DNA from: Methylotenera versatilis 7
GTDB taxonomy: Bacteria; Pseudomonadota; Gammaproteobacteria; Burkholderiales; Methylophilaceae
Length of the DNA: 64,000 bases
Reading direction: 5' to 3'
Assembly (NCBI RefSeq): GCF_000799165.1
Contig: NZ_JUGF01000002.1
Span: forward strand, 124,001-188,000
The notes under the pieces are model-generated. The model had not been told where the DNA came from. It was given only the letters and a program-made list of their open reading frames with translations, and searched no databases. Positions 1 through 9,095 of this stretch are shown here, piece by piece. Positions within the stretch are counted from its first letter, which is position 1, and every line of letters starts with the position of its first letter. The position numbers were made by a program, and so were the translations under genes.

Positions 1-1
1 T

Positions 2-289
2 GAAACGGAAGCGATTATTATGGTGGGTGAAATCGGTGGTTCTGACGAAGAAGCCGCGGCTGACTTTATCAAACACCATGTCACTAAACCGGTTGCGGCC
101 TATATTGCAGGCTTAACCGCACCCGCAGGCAAGCGCATGGGACATGCTGGGGCGATTATCTCTGGCGGCAGTGGCCGTGCCGAAGATAAGATTTCAGCAT
201 TGGAAAATGCAGGTTGCGTGGTCGCTAGCTCGCCCGCAGGCTTGGGTGAAGCTGTTGCTCAGGCAATACAGTTAAAATCGAAAAGGTAA
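2..289 (+). CDS. sucD: Succinyl-CoA synthetase alpha subunit, C-terminal part (partial)
   Basis: The open frame runs in from the left edge, so only the last 95 residues are present. It is the C-terminal ligase half of the ADP-forming succinyl-CoA synthetase alpha subunit, which makes succinate and ATP from succinyl-CoA in the TCA cycle together with SucB-partner subunit SucC. The piece begins in the family motif [13 protein letters not shown]. It also has the phosphohistidine loop [14 protein letters not shown], whose His is transiently phosphorylated. sucC is expected just outside the window. The following ankyrin gene starts 7 nt after the stop, so the two are probably co-transcribed. Confidence 0.95.
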   Translation, partial: ETEAIIMVGEIGGSDEEAAADFIKHHVTKPVAAYIAGLTAPAGKRMGHAGAIISGGSGRAEDKISALENAGCVVASSPAGLGEAVAQAIQLKSKR

Positions 290-296
290 TTAACTC

Positions 297-1253
297 TTGA
301 AGATAAACAATGGTGGAATAACAAGTTTTGTTGCTGGCTTAATATTAAGTCTCGCAACACAATTAAGCTTTGCGGAAGATGTTCCCTACCTATTAACAGC
401 CGCATCCAAAGGTGATGTAGTCACGGTAAAAGCCATGCTGGATGGCGGCGTCAATGCCAATACTAAAGATGAAAATGACATTACGGCACTGATGTACGCT
501 GCACGCAAAGATCGGGCTGATGTGGTTGCAACTTTAATTAATAAAGGTGCAGAGATTAATGCAAAAGACAAAGGTGGCTGGACTGCATTGATGTTTGCAG
601 CCAAAAAAAACCATGTTGCCACAGTAAAAGTATTGCTTGAAAAAGGCGCTGATCCGAAAATTCGCGATGAAAGCGGCTGGAGCGCATTTGGAATGGCGGC
701 AACTTCCGGTTATTCTGAAGTGGTTAACTTAATGATTCAACATGGTGTAGATGCCAATGCCAAAGCAGATGACGGCAAAACTGCACTGATGTATGCAGCA
801 AAAAGTGGTGATATTCCAACTATCGAATCATTAATGACAAAAGGCGCAAAACCCAATACAGGTGACCGATTAGGCACTACGGCTCTCATGTATGCCGCGC
901 GTGAAGGCCATGCGCCAGCGGTTGCTTTTATGTTGGATAAAGGTGCAAATGCAGATTTAGAAGACCAATCGCATTGGACGGCGCTGACTTGGGCAATCAA
1001 AAAATCGCAGTTTGAAACGGCTAAAGTACTGATTGAAAAAGGCGCCGACGTAAACCATCAAGACTCTGAAGGCACACCACTCTTACAATTGGCGGTCGAT
1101 ATTGGCTCTGCAGAATTGGTAAAACTATTACTTGCACATAAAGCCAATATAAAAGCGCGCGATAAATACGGCTTAACTGCTTACGTTTACGCGCTCAAAA
1201 AAGGTGATAGCGAAATAGTTAAGCTAATCAAAGATGCAGGCGGCAAATATTAA
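297..1253 (+). CDS. Exported ankyrin-repeat protein
   Basis: The protein has 318 residues. A hydrophobic N-terminus of about 26 residues ending near LSFAED looks like a Sec signal peptide. About eight or nine ankyrin repeats follow (recurrent TALMYAA, LLEKGAD and VKLLL patterns) and fill the rest. It is therefore likely a periplasmic or surface protein-interaction module with no catalytic domain. The start is TTG, preceded by AAAGG about 11 nt upstream. No downstream ATG would keep the signal peptide. It sits between sucD and nadE with very short gaps, so it is probably read from the sucCD promoter. The partner is unknown. Confidence 0.85.
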   Translation: MKINNGGITSFVAGLILSLATQLSFAEDVPYLLTAASKGDVVTVKAMLDGGVNANTKDENDITALMYAARKDRADVVATLINKGAEINAKDKGGWTALMFAAKKNHVATVKVLLEKGADPKIRDESGWSAFGMAATSGYSEVVNLMIQHGVDANAKADDGKTALMYAAKSGDIPTIESLMTKGAKPNTGDRLGTTALMYAAREGHAPAVAFMLDKGANADLEDQSHWTALTWAIKKSQFETAKVLIEKGADVNHQDSEGTPLLQLAVDIGSAELVKLLLAHKANIKARDKYGLTAYVYALKKGDSEIVKLIKDAGGKY

Positions 1254-1271
1254 CGCGCTCAATCCTTCAAA

Positions 1272-2876
1272 ATGAAAATCGCTTTAGCGCAAATTAATTG
1301 TATTGTTGGCGATATTGCTGGCAACACCAATAAAATCATAGATTACGCCAACCGTGCGCATGCTGCCGGTGCGAGTTTGATCATTACGCCAGAACTGGCC
1401 TTGTGCGGTTACCCACCAGAAGATCTATTATTTAGGGATGATTTTAATGTTGCGTGCGAACGTGCATTACAAAAAATCGCTCACTCTTTACCCAATATCA
1501 CGCTATTAATTGGTCACCCCAAACAAGAAAATGGGAGTCTTTTTAACGCGGCTTCTATTCTTGAAAATGGCAAAATTACCGCTACTTACCACAAACAATG
1601 CTTGCCCAATTACAGCGTATTTGATGAAGAGCGTTATTTTGAGGCAGGAAATACGCCCTTAGTTTTTGAGCATTCAGGCACAAAAATTGGCGTGATAATT
1701 TGTGCCGATGGGTGGGAATCCAACCCAGCCATCCGTGCCAAACAAGCTGGCGCAGAGATTTTATTGTCACTCAACGCATCACCTTACCACATGGATAAAT
1801 TGCAAACTCGCTACGAAGTACTTGCAGAGCGCGTAAGCGAAACAGGTCTGAGTGTAGTGTATGTCAATCTAGTTGGGGGACAAGATGAATTGGTGTTTGA
1901 TGGTGGCTCATTTGTGCTGGATAACACCGGCAAAGTAACGCACCAATTACCTAACTTTATTGAAGCATTAAGTTTTGTAGAGTTTGTGAATCACCAACCG
2001 CAACCAAGCACACTAAGTCCGCAACTCAGTCTTGAAGCAACTGTATATCACGCGCTCAAATTAGGTTTGCAAGATTATGTGAATAAAAATAGCTTCCCCA
2101 GCGTTGTATTAGGTTTATCTGGCGGCATCGACTCTGCGTTGACACTGGCAGTTGCGGTAGATGCCCTGGGCAGTGATCGCGTAAAAGTCGTCATGATGTC
2201 ATCCGAATTTACCGCTAATATCAGCGTAGACGATGCCATCGAAATGGCTAATTTGGTCGGCGTTAAATATAGCCAGATTCCCATTAAAGATTTATTTAAC
2301 TTATTTTGCGATACGCTTGCGCCGGAATTTGGCGATTTACCGTTTGATACCGCAGAAGAAAATTTACAAGCACGTATTCGTGGCATGCTGTTAATGGCAC
2401 TTTCCAACAAATTTGGCAGCATCGTCCTCACTACTGGTAATAAATCCGAAATGGCAGTTGGTTACAGTACTTTATATGGTGATATGGCTGGCGGCTTTTC
2501 ACTGCTGAAGGATGTGCCAAAAACGCTGGTATATAAACTGGCAGAATACCGCAACAGCATTTCGCCAGTGATTCCAACGCGCATCATTACCCGTGCGCCA
2601 AGTGCAGAACTGCGCGCGAATCAGACAGACCAAGACAGCTTGCCCGCATACGAAATTTTAGATGCCATTATGCAAGCGTATGTAGAAGACGATTTAAGCC
2701 GCAATGCGATTATGCAATTGGGATTCAGCGAAAAAGATGTGTTTAAAGTCACCAATTTGATTGATCGCAATGAATATAAACGTCGCCAAGCGCCAGTTGG
2801 CGTTAGAATTACCCAGCGCGGATTTGGCAAAGACAGACGCTACCCTATTACCGCCAAATTAAAATTTGATGCTTGA
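1272..2876 (+). CDS. nadE: Glutamine-dependent NAD+ synthase
   Basis: This 534-residue two-domain enzyme performs the last step of NAD synthesis, turning deamido-NAD, ATP and glutamine into NAD. The N-terminal nitrilase-type glutaminase domain (about 1-260) shows the E41, K108, C144 triad in TPELALCGYPPE, YHKQCLPNY and VIICADGWE. The C-terminal synthetase domain carries the ATP PP-loop SGGIDSA at about 283-289 and TTGNKSEMAVGYSTLYGD. Length fits the glutaminase-fused form rather than the short ammonia-dependent form. It begins 18 nt after the ankyrin gene and is followed by glnB, an arrangement I recall as common in betaproteobacteria. Confidence 0.96.
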   Translation: MKIALAQINCIVGDIAGNTNKIIDYANRAHAAGASLIITPELALCGYPPEDLLFRDDFNVACERALQKIAHSLPNITLLIGHPKQENGSLFNAASILENGKITATYHKQCLPNYSVFDEERYFEAGNTPLVFEHSGTKIGVIICADGWESNPAIRAKQAGAEILLSLNASPYHMDKLQTRYEVLAERVSETGLSVVYVNLVGGQDELVFDGGSFVLDNTGKVTHQLPNFIEALSFVEFVNHQPQPSTLSPQLSLEATVYHALKLGLQDYVNKNSFPSVVLGLSGGIDSALTLAVAVDALGSDRVKVVMMSSEFTANISVDDAIEMANLVGVKYSQIPIKDLFNLFCDTLAPEFGDLPFDTAEENLQARIRGMLLMALSNKFGSIVLTTGNKSEMAVGYSTLYGDMAGGFSLLKDVPKTLVYKLAEYRNSISPVIPTRIITRAPSAELRANQTDQDSLPAYEILDAIMQAYVEDDLSRNAIMQLGFSEKDVFKVTNLIDRNEYKRRQAPVGVRITQRGFGKDRRYPITAKLKFDA

Positions 2877-2996
2877 TTTTAAATGCATCAAATTGATTTA
2901 AAAACTATATAAAATAAAACGATTGTTTAGTTAAAATCAGATTTACTAAGAATCGCACCAGAACTAAAAACAGATTCAAAATAAGTACCAAACTAA

Positions 2997-3350
<354 letters not shown>

Positions 3351-3449
3351 TCTTCATCACAGACACAATCAACGAATAGCGTGCAGGTTAATTAATTCAG
3401 TTTGTTAATTTGTGTGCATTTTTCCATTCCAAGATTGCATTTCTTATAA

Positions 3450-3797
3450 ATGCCAGCAATCCTAAAAACCATTCTATTGCTCACAGTCGCAAACGTCTTT
3501 ATGTCATTTGCCTGGTATGCGCATCTCAAAGAACTTAACAATAAACCTTGGATAATTGCCGCGCTGGCTAGTTGGGGCATTGCGTTAATGGAATACTTGT
3601 TTCAAGTGCCAGCTAACCGCATCGGCTTTACTGTACTATCGCTGGCACAACTTAAAATACTGCAAGAAGTGATTACCTTAAGTGTATTTGTGCCATTTGC
3701 GGTTTTTTACATGCACCAACCGCTTAAGCTGGATTTTTTATGGGCGGGTTTGTGTTTGCTGGGTGCGGTTTATTTTATGTTTCGGACAAACACTTAA
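3450..3797 (+). CDS. DUF486/DMT-family small membrane protein
   Basis: This 115-residue, very hydrophobic protein has about four predicted transmembrane helices (near 5-22, 33-50, 60-80 and 92-110). It resembles the DUF486 family of four-helix proteins distantly related to drug/metabolite transporters: N-terminal LLTVANVFMSFAWYAHLK, central LASWGIALMEYLFQVPANR and a C-terminal FRTNT tail. The substrate is unknown. It stands alone on the plus strand, facing kdsB tail to tail. The only usable start is the ATG at 3450, and no strong ribosome site precedes it. Confidence 0.8.
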   Translation: MPAILKTILLLTVANVFMSFAWYAHLKELNNKPWIIAALASWGIALMEYLFQVPANRIGFTVLSLAQLKILQEVITLSVFVPFAVFYMHQPLKLDFLWAGLCLLGAVYFMFRTNT

Positions 3798-3832
3798 TGA
3801 GTGTATTTGGTTTTATTAATGCATTTAATGTA

Positions 3833-4573
3833 TTAAATTAAAAATAAACGCCTTACGTAATCCAGATCTTCTTGCGTATCCACACCACTCGCTGGTGCAT
3901 TTCTAGTAATTGTCACACCGATTTTATAGCCATGATGCAGTACGCGCAGTTGCTCTAAACTCTCGATTTTTTCCAGTTCTGTACTGGCTAGCTCTGCATA
4001 TTGCTTTAAAAATCCCACGCGGTATGCGTAAATGCCAATATGGCGATAGGCTTGAATGTTGTTTTTATAAACGTCATCACGCGGATATGGGATTGGTGCG
4101 CGGCTAAAATACAAGGCGTTGCCATGGGCATCTATTACCACTTTAACGATATTGGAGTTTAGCAACGCAGCTTCATCGTGAATCGCATGGCAAGCGGTCG
4201 CCATCACGGCATCTTTACTATTGGCCAAATGTTGCGCTACTTCGGCAATTAATGCAGGCTCAATCAGTGGCTCGTCACCCTGCACATTCACCACAATATC
4301 GCCATCTGACCAACTAAGCTTTTGTGCAACCTCCGCGATTCTTTCGGTGCCAGAAGCATGATCGATATGCGTCATCACGGCTTTAATATCGTGCTGAGCG
4401 GCAACTTGGCTGATTTTTTCAAAGTCAGTGGCAATCACAATTTCACTTGCGCCACTTTTTGCCGCTTGTTCGGCCACGCGTATCACCATCGGCTTGCCAG
4501 CAATATCCAGCAATGGCTTGCCGGGCAAACGCGTACTGGCATAACGCGCAGGAATCACAACTTTAAATGTCAC
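3833..4573 (-). CDS. kdsB: 3-deoxy-manno-octulosonate cytidylyltransferase (CMP-KDO synthetase)
   Basis: The 246-residue cytoplasmic enzyme activates KDO with CTP to CMP-KDO for the inner core of lipopolysaccharide. The nucleotide-binding motif PARYASTRLPGKPL lies at about 8-21. VNVQGDEPLIEP and the late DTQEDLDYVR element are also typical, and length matches E. coli KdsB (248). The start is GTG at 4573 with a weak GCGGAT upstream. It is the last gene of the minus-strand envelope cluster and follows the Trm112-like gene by 33 nt, the usual lpxK-ycaR-kdsB order. Confidence 0.96.
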   Translation of the reverse strand: MTFKVVIPARYASTRLPGKPLLDIAGKPMVIRVAEQAAKSGASEIVIATDFEKISQVAAQHDIKAVMTHIDHASGTERIAEVAQKLSWSDGDIVVNVQGDEPLIEPALIAEVAQHLANSKDAVMATACHAIHDEAALLNSNIVKVVIDAHGNALYFSRAPIPYPRDDVYKNNIQAYRHIGIYAYRVGFLKQYAELASTELEKIESLEQLRVLHHGYKIGVTITRNAPASGVDTQEDLDYVRRLFLI

Positions 4574-4606
4574 TTAAATTATCCGCAGATTTAATCGTTA
4601 AGTATT

Positions 4607-4810
4607 TTACTCAGCCGCTTTTTCGTCAGTGCCAATTTTCTCATCTGGGCCGATTTTTCGTGCTTCTTCCTGCAACATTACCGGAATACCATCGCGAATG
4701 GGATAAGCAAGCCGCGCAGACTTGGAAATAAGCTCATTGTTTTTTTTATCAAGAATCAATGGGCCTTTGGTCACAGGACAGACCAGGATATTCAGTAATT
4801 TAGAATCCAT
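4607..4810 (-). CDS. ycaR: Trm112/YcaR family small protein
   Basis: This 67-residue protein has the family core [14 protein letters not shown], then a basic stretch and [12 protein letters not shown]. In gammaproteobacteria the same gene lies between lpxK and kdsB. Homologues resemble the eukaryotic methyltransferase activator Trm112, but only one Cys of the zinc-finger set is left here (C11), so zinc binding is unlikely. Its function in bacteria is not established. An AAGG ribosome site precedes the ATG. The C-terminal tail (about 52-67) is charged and repetitive ([12 protein letters not shown]). Confidence 0.88.
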   Translation of the reverse strand: MDSKLLNILVCPVTKGPLILDKKNNELISKSARLAYPIRDGIPVMLQEEARKIGPDEKIGTDEKAAE

Positions 4811-4891
4811 GTTGATGCCTTTTTATATCAGTTTGATATTGAATTTAATATACATAATACTCGGAACTAGAATTCATTGAGCATTAAGGGT

Positions 4892-5914
4892 TTAATGTTT
4901 CCGATTTTGCATTTTTTGCAAAACCAGTTGCATCAAATCACCTTCAATCTTTGCCTCTATGGGTAATACCCAATGATGTGGTTTAGCAAAGGATTTACAT
5001 TTTACGGCATCTTTTTCAGTCATCAGCAGAACATCACATTCCATTTTAGCTAAATCCAATGCTGTAAACGGATGATGATCATCAAAACTGGATGAAGAAA
5101 AGTTTAAACCCAACTGGCGCAAATGCTCAAAAAAACGTGCTGGATGACCAATCCCGGCCAGCGCCTTAATACTTTTACGCTTAAAGTCTACAGCCGTGGC
5201 TTTTAAAGTAGGCTTAGCTAAGTTGTAGAATTCTGATCCAGTTAACTGCATTAAGTAAGCATTTGTCACACTAGCTGGATGATGAACTTCTGCACTCACT
5301 TGCCCATTTTTAATCACAGCATCCACCGTTTGCAAACGACTGATGGATTCCCTTAACGAACCAGCAGGCAGCAAATTGGCGTTGTTTAAATAATTTTCGG
5401 CATCAATCACCGCAATTTCCATATCACGTTGTAAGCGATAATGCTGCAAACCGTCATCGCTGATAATCACGTTGCAATCTGGATGTGCCTTTAGCAATTC
5501 AAGCCCGACGCGTGCGCGATCTGCACCAACCCATATCGGGCAATCACAGCGATTTGCAATCAGCACAGGCTCATCGCCTACTATTTTTGGGTTGCTATTC
5601 GCATTAACGGCAGTCGGCAATTTTGCACTGCCACCATAGCCGCGACTAATAACAGCAGGATGATAACCCTGTTGTTTTAATTGCTCTACCAGCCAAACAA
5701 CAACAGGAGTTTTGCCGCTACCGCCAATGTGGATATTACCAACAATAATGACAGGAACCGGTAATTGGTGAGACTTCAGAACGCCAAGACGGTAAGCCCA
5801 GCGCCTGAGTAAAGTCAACAGTGCGAAAAGCCATGAAAGCGGTACCAAAACCCAGTAAAAAAGTGCATTTCTTTTGCGCCAGGCTTGCTGAATAATCTCT
5901 TGAGTGAACGTCAT
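4892..5914 (-). CDS. lpxK: Tetraacyldisaccharide 4'-kinase
   Basis: The 340-residue inner-membrane enzyme phosphorylates the 4' position of the lipid A disaccharide, the sixth step of the Raetz pathway. An N-terminal membrane segment lies at about 18-37. A P-loop follows at 64-70 (GGSGKTP), then VISRGYGG and the ISDDGLQHYRL motif characteristic of LpxK. It starts 19 nt after msbA, so the kinase and the lipid A flippase are probably made from one transcript. Confidence 0.96.
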   Translation of the reverse strand: MTFTQEIIQQAWRKRNALFYWVLVPLSWLFALLTLLRRWAYRLGVLKSHQLPVPVIIVGNIHIGGSGKTPVVVWLVEQLKQQGYHPAVISRGYGGSAKLPTAVNANSNPKIVGDEPVLIANRCDCPIWVGADRARVGLELLKAHPDCNVIISDDGLQHYRLQRDMEIAVIDAENYLNNANLLPAGSLRESISRLQTVDAVIKNGQVSAEVHHPASVTNAYLMQLTGSEFYNLAKPTLKATAVDFKRKSIKALAGIGHPARFFEHLRQLGLNFSSSSFDDHHPFTALDLAKMECDVLLMTEKDAVKCKSFAKPHHWVLPIEAKIEGDLMQLVLQKMQNRKH

Positions 5915-5933
5915 CTAAACTATATAAACGTTG

Positions 5934-7688
5934 TTAATCAAACTCTTTTTGATACAACTTACTGTAATAGCCATTTTTACCGATTAAATCTTGATGCGAA
6001 CCTGATTCGACAATTTTGCCATGATCCATCACTAAAATTCTATCGGCATTTTCAATGGTACTTAATCGATGTGCAATCACAATTGTAGTGCGACCTTGCA
6101 TTAAAGTGTCCAAAGCAGCTTGCACAAACTGTTCAGATTCCGTATCCAGCGCACTGGTGGCCTCATCTAGCAATAGAATGGGCGCATTTTTGAGTATGGC
6201 GCGGGCGATTGCAATCCGTTGGCGCTGCCCGCCCGAAAGCCGCACACCTCTATCGCCAATCTCATTTTGTAAACCATCAGGCAATTGCTGAATAAACTCC
6301 CAAGCATGCGCTGCTTTAGCCGCTTCAATCACTTCTTCTTCAGTCGAGTTCCGCAATGCACCATAAGCAATATTGTTAAAAATGGTGTCGTTAAACAGTA
6401 CAATATCTTGGCTGACTAATGAAAACTGGCTGCGCAGATTCTTTAATTCCAGCGCGCGAATATCTACGCCGTCCAGCAAAACTAAGCCTTGTTGTAACTC
6501 GTAAAAACGTGGCAACAAATTCACCATCGTCGTTTTACCACCGCCAGAGCGCCCGACTAAAGCGAGCTTTTCACCCGGCTGAATTGTAAAGTTAAGATTA
6601 TCTAATGCGAGTTTTTTGGCATTGGCATAACGTAAACTGACGTTTCTGAACTCAATTCCACCTTTGGCGCGTTGAATGGTTTTTTCGCCATCATTGACTT
6701 CAATAGGGCTATCTATCACCTGAAAGACACTTTGCGCTGCAGCCAAACCAATCTGAAACTCTTCATTAGCTGCCGTTAAATGTTTAATTGGCGCAATTAA
6801 CATGAGTAAAGCACCAACAAATGCAGCAAACTCACCCGCGCTGAACTTGCCTACGGCGTAATAAACCACTAAACCCAGTGCAATTGCTGCCAGTATTTCA
6901 ATCACAAAGCTATTTAGGCCAGAAATACGTGTTAAGCGTAATTCAATATGGCGATTATTGCCTACGATTTTGCCAAATCGGTTCGTTTCATATTCACCTG
7001 CGCCAAAAATCTTAACGATGCGCTGCCCTGCAATTGCCTCCTCAGCCGCTTTGGTCATATCTCCCATGGATTCTTGCACACGTTTGGCACTAGCTCGTAA
7101 CCTTGGGGTCATTTTGCGTAAATAAAGCGCCATTAAGGGGGTAATAACTACAAAAATAAGTGTCAATTTCCAATCTAAATACAGCATATAACCCAGCAAG
7201 CCAATTGCGGTTAACGCATCCTGAATGACGGATAATGCGACACGTGTTGAAACAGTAGAAAGTCGCTCTGTATCGTAAGTGAGTTTAGAAACCGTTACGC
7301 TGGAAGAGCCCGCATCAAAATAACTGACAGGTAATAACATGAGCTTACTAAAAGCTTCGTTTCTAATGACTTCGACCACATGGCGCGCTATCCAGCGCAT
7401 GTAATACATCGAAACGAAACCAGCGAGCGCTCTAATCGCCATTAAACCGAATAACATGAGTGGCAATATATAGACTTTATCTGGAGACCGTTGAACAAAG
7501 CCTTCATCAGTCACTTTTTTAATCAATGCCAAAAAGCCAGTATTACTAGCTGACAATACGACGAGCGCAAAAATGCTGATTAGAAAGTAAACTTTGTAGC
7601 GCCAGGCGTAGCGAAACAGACGCAAATACAGTAATTTTGCGTTTGCAACGTGCGGAATAGCTTCTTTTCTACGTGAGGATTTCGACAT
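5934..7688 (-). CDS. msbA: Lipid A export ABC transporter MsbA
   Basis: This is a half-size ABC exporter of 584 residues with an N-terminal six-helix membrane domain and a C-terminal ATPase. It flips lipid A-core across the inner membrane as a homodimer. The ATPase shows Walker A GRSGGGKTT at about 379-387, signature LSGGQRQR near 485, and Walker B ILLLDEATSALD. I chose the ATG at 7688. An in-frame TTG at 7715 would add nine residues but has no ribosome site and exceeds the usual 580-585 residue length. Position directly before lpxK supports MsbA rather than another ABC exporter. Confidence 0.94.
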   Translation of the reverse strand: MSKSSRRKEAIPHVANAKLLYLRLFRYAWRYKVYFLISIFALVVLSASNTGFLALIKKVTDEGFVQRSPDKVYILPLMLFGLMAIRALAGFVSMYYMRWIARHVVEVIRNEAFSKLMLLPVSYFDAGSSSVTVSKLTYDTERLSTVSTRVALSVIQDALTAIGLLGYMLYLDWKLTLIFVVITPLMALYLRKMTPRLRASAKRVQESMGDMTKAAEEAIAGQRIVKIFGAGEYETNRFGKIVGNNRHIELRLTRISGLNSFVIEILAAIALGLVVYYAVGKFSAGEFAAFVGALLMLIAPIKHLTAANEEFQIGLAAAQSVFQVIDSPIEVNDGEKTIQRAKGGIEFRNVSLRYANAKKLALDNLNFTIQPGEKLALVGRSGGGKTTMVNLLPRFYELQQGLVLLDGVDIRALELKNLRSQFSLVSQDIVLFNDTIFNNIAYGALRNSTEEEVIEAAKAAHAWEFIQQLPDGLQNEIGDRGVRLSGGQRQRIAIARAILKNAPILLLDEATSALDTESEQFVQAALDTLMQGRTTIVIAHRLSTIENADRILVMDHGKIVESGSHQDLIGKNGYYSKLYQKEFD

Positions 7689-7835
7689 TAATTCATCAGC
7701 CGAATTGGGGTACAAAAATAAGAGTGCTTAAAATCAATGCAGGACAATATAAGGTAAGGCAATGGAATATAAACCAATATGGTGACTAATAAAATTCAAC
7801 GACAGCATCTAAAAAAACAACTAAAGCAAATCTAG

Positions 7836-8258
7836 CTAGCTACCCGAGCTAAGCTGGGTTGCAAAAGTAATATGCGTGTAATTAGCCAATCTGGATGCCT
7901 CCATCACATTCACAACCGATTGATGTGTGGCTTTTGCGTCAGCATTAATCACAATTGTAGGCTCTTTACCGCTACCCACGGCTTTGATCAGTGCGGCAGA
8001 AATCTCATCCACACCACCACCACCAACTTCATTACCATTAACCAGATAGTGTCCGCTCGCATCAACTTCTACCGTAATAATGAGTGGCTTTTCTTGCGGA
8101 GTACTGGCCTCTGCCGTTGGTAAATTGATTTGCAGTTCGCTAGTGCGCGCAAAAGTTGCACTGACCACCAGGAAAATGATAATAACCAAGAGCACATCGA
8201 TTAAAGGCACCAGGTTCATCTCTAGCTCTTCGTGCCGCTTACCACGTTGAAAATTCAT
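7836..8258 (-). CDS. exbD: Biopolymer transport protein ExbD/TolR
   Basis: This 140-residue protein has one N-terminal membrane helix (about 16-36) and a periplasmic domain. It couples the proton gradient to TonB or TolA with its ExbB partner. The essential membrane Asp is D21 in NLVPLIDVLLV. An AAAAGG ribosome site lies about 8 nt before the ATG. The gene is separated from exbB by 155 nt that hold two unusual palindromes. Placement between comEC and msbA/lpxK is a recurrent betaproteobacterial arrangement. Whether it serves TonB or an envelope-integrity role cannot be told from sequence. Confidence 0.93.
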   Translation of the reverse strand: MNFQRGKRHEELEMNLVPLIDVLLVIIIFLVVSATFARTSELQINLPTAEASTPQEKPLIITVEVDASGHYLVNGNEVGGGGVDEISAALIKAVGSGKEPTIVINADAKATHQSVVNVMEASRLANYTHITFATQLSSGS

Positions 8259-8282
8259 GTTTAACCTTTTAAATCAAATGAT

Positions 8283-8300
8283 TAAGTAACCGGTTACTTA
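8283..8300. repeat. Perfect 18-bp palindrome upstream of exbD
   Basis: TAAGTAACCGGTTACTTA reads the same on both strands. It lies 24 nt before the exbD start codon, inside the exbB-exbD gap. It could be an operator for a dimeric repressor or a short RNA hairpin affecting exbD expression. No T-tract follows, so it is not a terminator. Confidence 0.6.
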
Positions 8301-8316
8301 TAGCATAATTTGCTTT

Positions 8317-8398
8317 AAATCACGCTAAGACAAGGCATTTTTTCATAGGTAGTACTTATTGTACGACAAGAAAAAACAACGCCGTATTAGCGTGATTT
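8317..8398. repeat. 82-nt long-arm inverted repeat between exbB and exbD (palindrome family, copy C)
   Basis: Outer arms AAATCACGCTAA (8317-8328) and TTAGCGTGATTT (8387-8398) are exact complements 58 nt apart. Inside are AT-tracts that pair partly, then a short GTAC...GTAC hairpin around 8352-8364. Read on the minus strand it begins with GGCGTTG and ends with GCCTTGT. The element between nrdA and nrdB (50044-50164) has the same two heptamers in the same places, so this is probably a divergent member of that family. Confidence 0.55.
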
Positions 8399-8413
8399 TA
8401 AGTGAATTACTAA

Positions 8414-9019
8414 TTACTTGCGTTCGTTGTGTAGAATTTCTACCAACTTAATCGCTTGTTGTTCCATATCCACTAGCAAACCATCTACTTTTGCACGGAA
8501 GTAGCGGTAGGCAATCATCGCAGGCACCGCAACGACAATACCGGCTGCCGTATTATAAAGTGCCACTGAAATACCGCGTGCAAATTGTGCAACATCGTGA
8601 CCGCTGCTGGTGAAAGAACCGAACAGCTCAACCATACCGATTACCGTACCAAGTAAACCCAGCAACGGTGCCACGGTGGCAATCGTTCCTAAAGTTGGCA
8701 GATAACGCTCTAATTTATGCGCTACTGCGCGGCCGGTTTCTTCAATAGCTTCTTTGGTAATCTCACGTGAGTTTTTAGCATTGGCTAGAGCACTGGCAAA
8801 CACTTCGCCAAGCAAAGAGTGTTTTTCAAGTTTAACTAAGGTTTCTCTGGTTACGCCGCCTTGATTTAACCATTTTTGTACTTCTGGTAACAAATTAGCG
8901 GGAGTTACCGCCTCGTTTCGCAAGGCCCAGGAACGTTCGCCTATAATAGCTAATGCGATAATTGAAGCGATAATCAATGGCCAAATTGGCCAGCCAGCGG
9001 CCAGAATAATTTCCCACAC
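8414..9019 (-). CDS. exbB: MotA/TolQ/ExbB proton channel protein
   Basis: The 201-residue inner-membrane protein has three predicted helices: near residues 12-28, and a pair near 110-135 and 145-170. It forms the proton channel with ExbD and energises TonB-type transport. The family signature is visible in the segment containing TIATVAPLLGLLGTVIGM. The start is GTG at 9019, with GGAG seven bases upstream. The TonB receptor at 34-38 kb would need such an energiser. Confidence 0.93.
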   Translation of the reverse strand: MWEIILAAGWPIWPLIIASIIALAIIGERSWALRNEAVTPANLLPEVQKWLNQGGVTRETLVKLEKHSLLGEVFASALANAKNSREITKEAIEETGRAVAHKLERYLPTLGTIATVAPLLGLLGTVIGMVELFGSFTSSGHDVAQFARGISVALYNTAAGIVVAVPAMIAYRYFRAKVDGLLVDMEQQAIKLVEILHNERK

Positions 9020-9095
9020 AGCAAAACTCCTTATGTTTTAAAAAAACTGCTGCTACTTTAGCTTGAAGCTAGATTTTCGGCAAGTTCCAGTTTTG

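Noticed and set aside
7689-7715. Nine-residue N-terminal extension of MsbA from a TTG
   Set aside because: There is no ribosome site, and the ATG at 7688 gives the usual family length.
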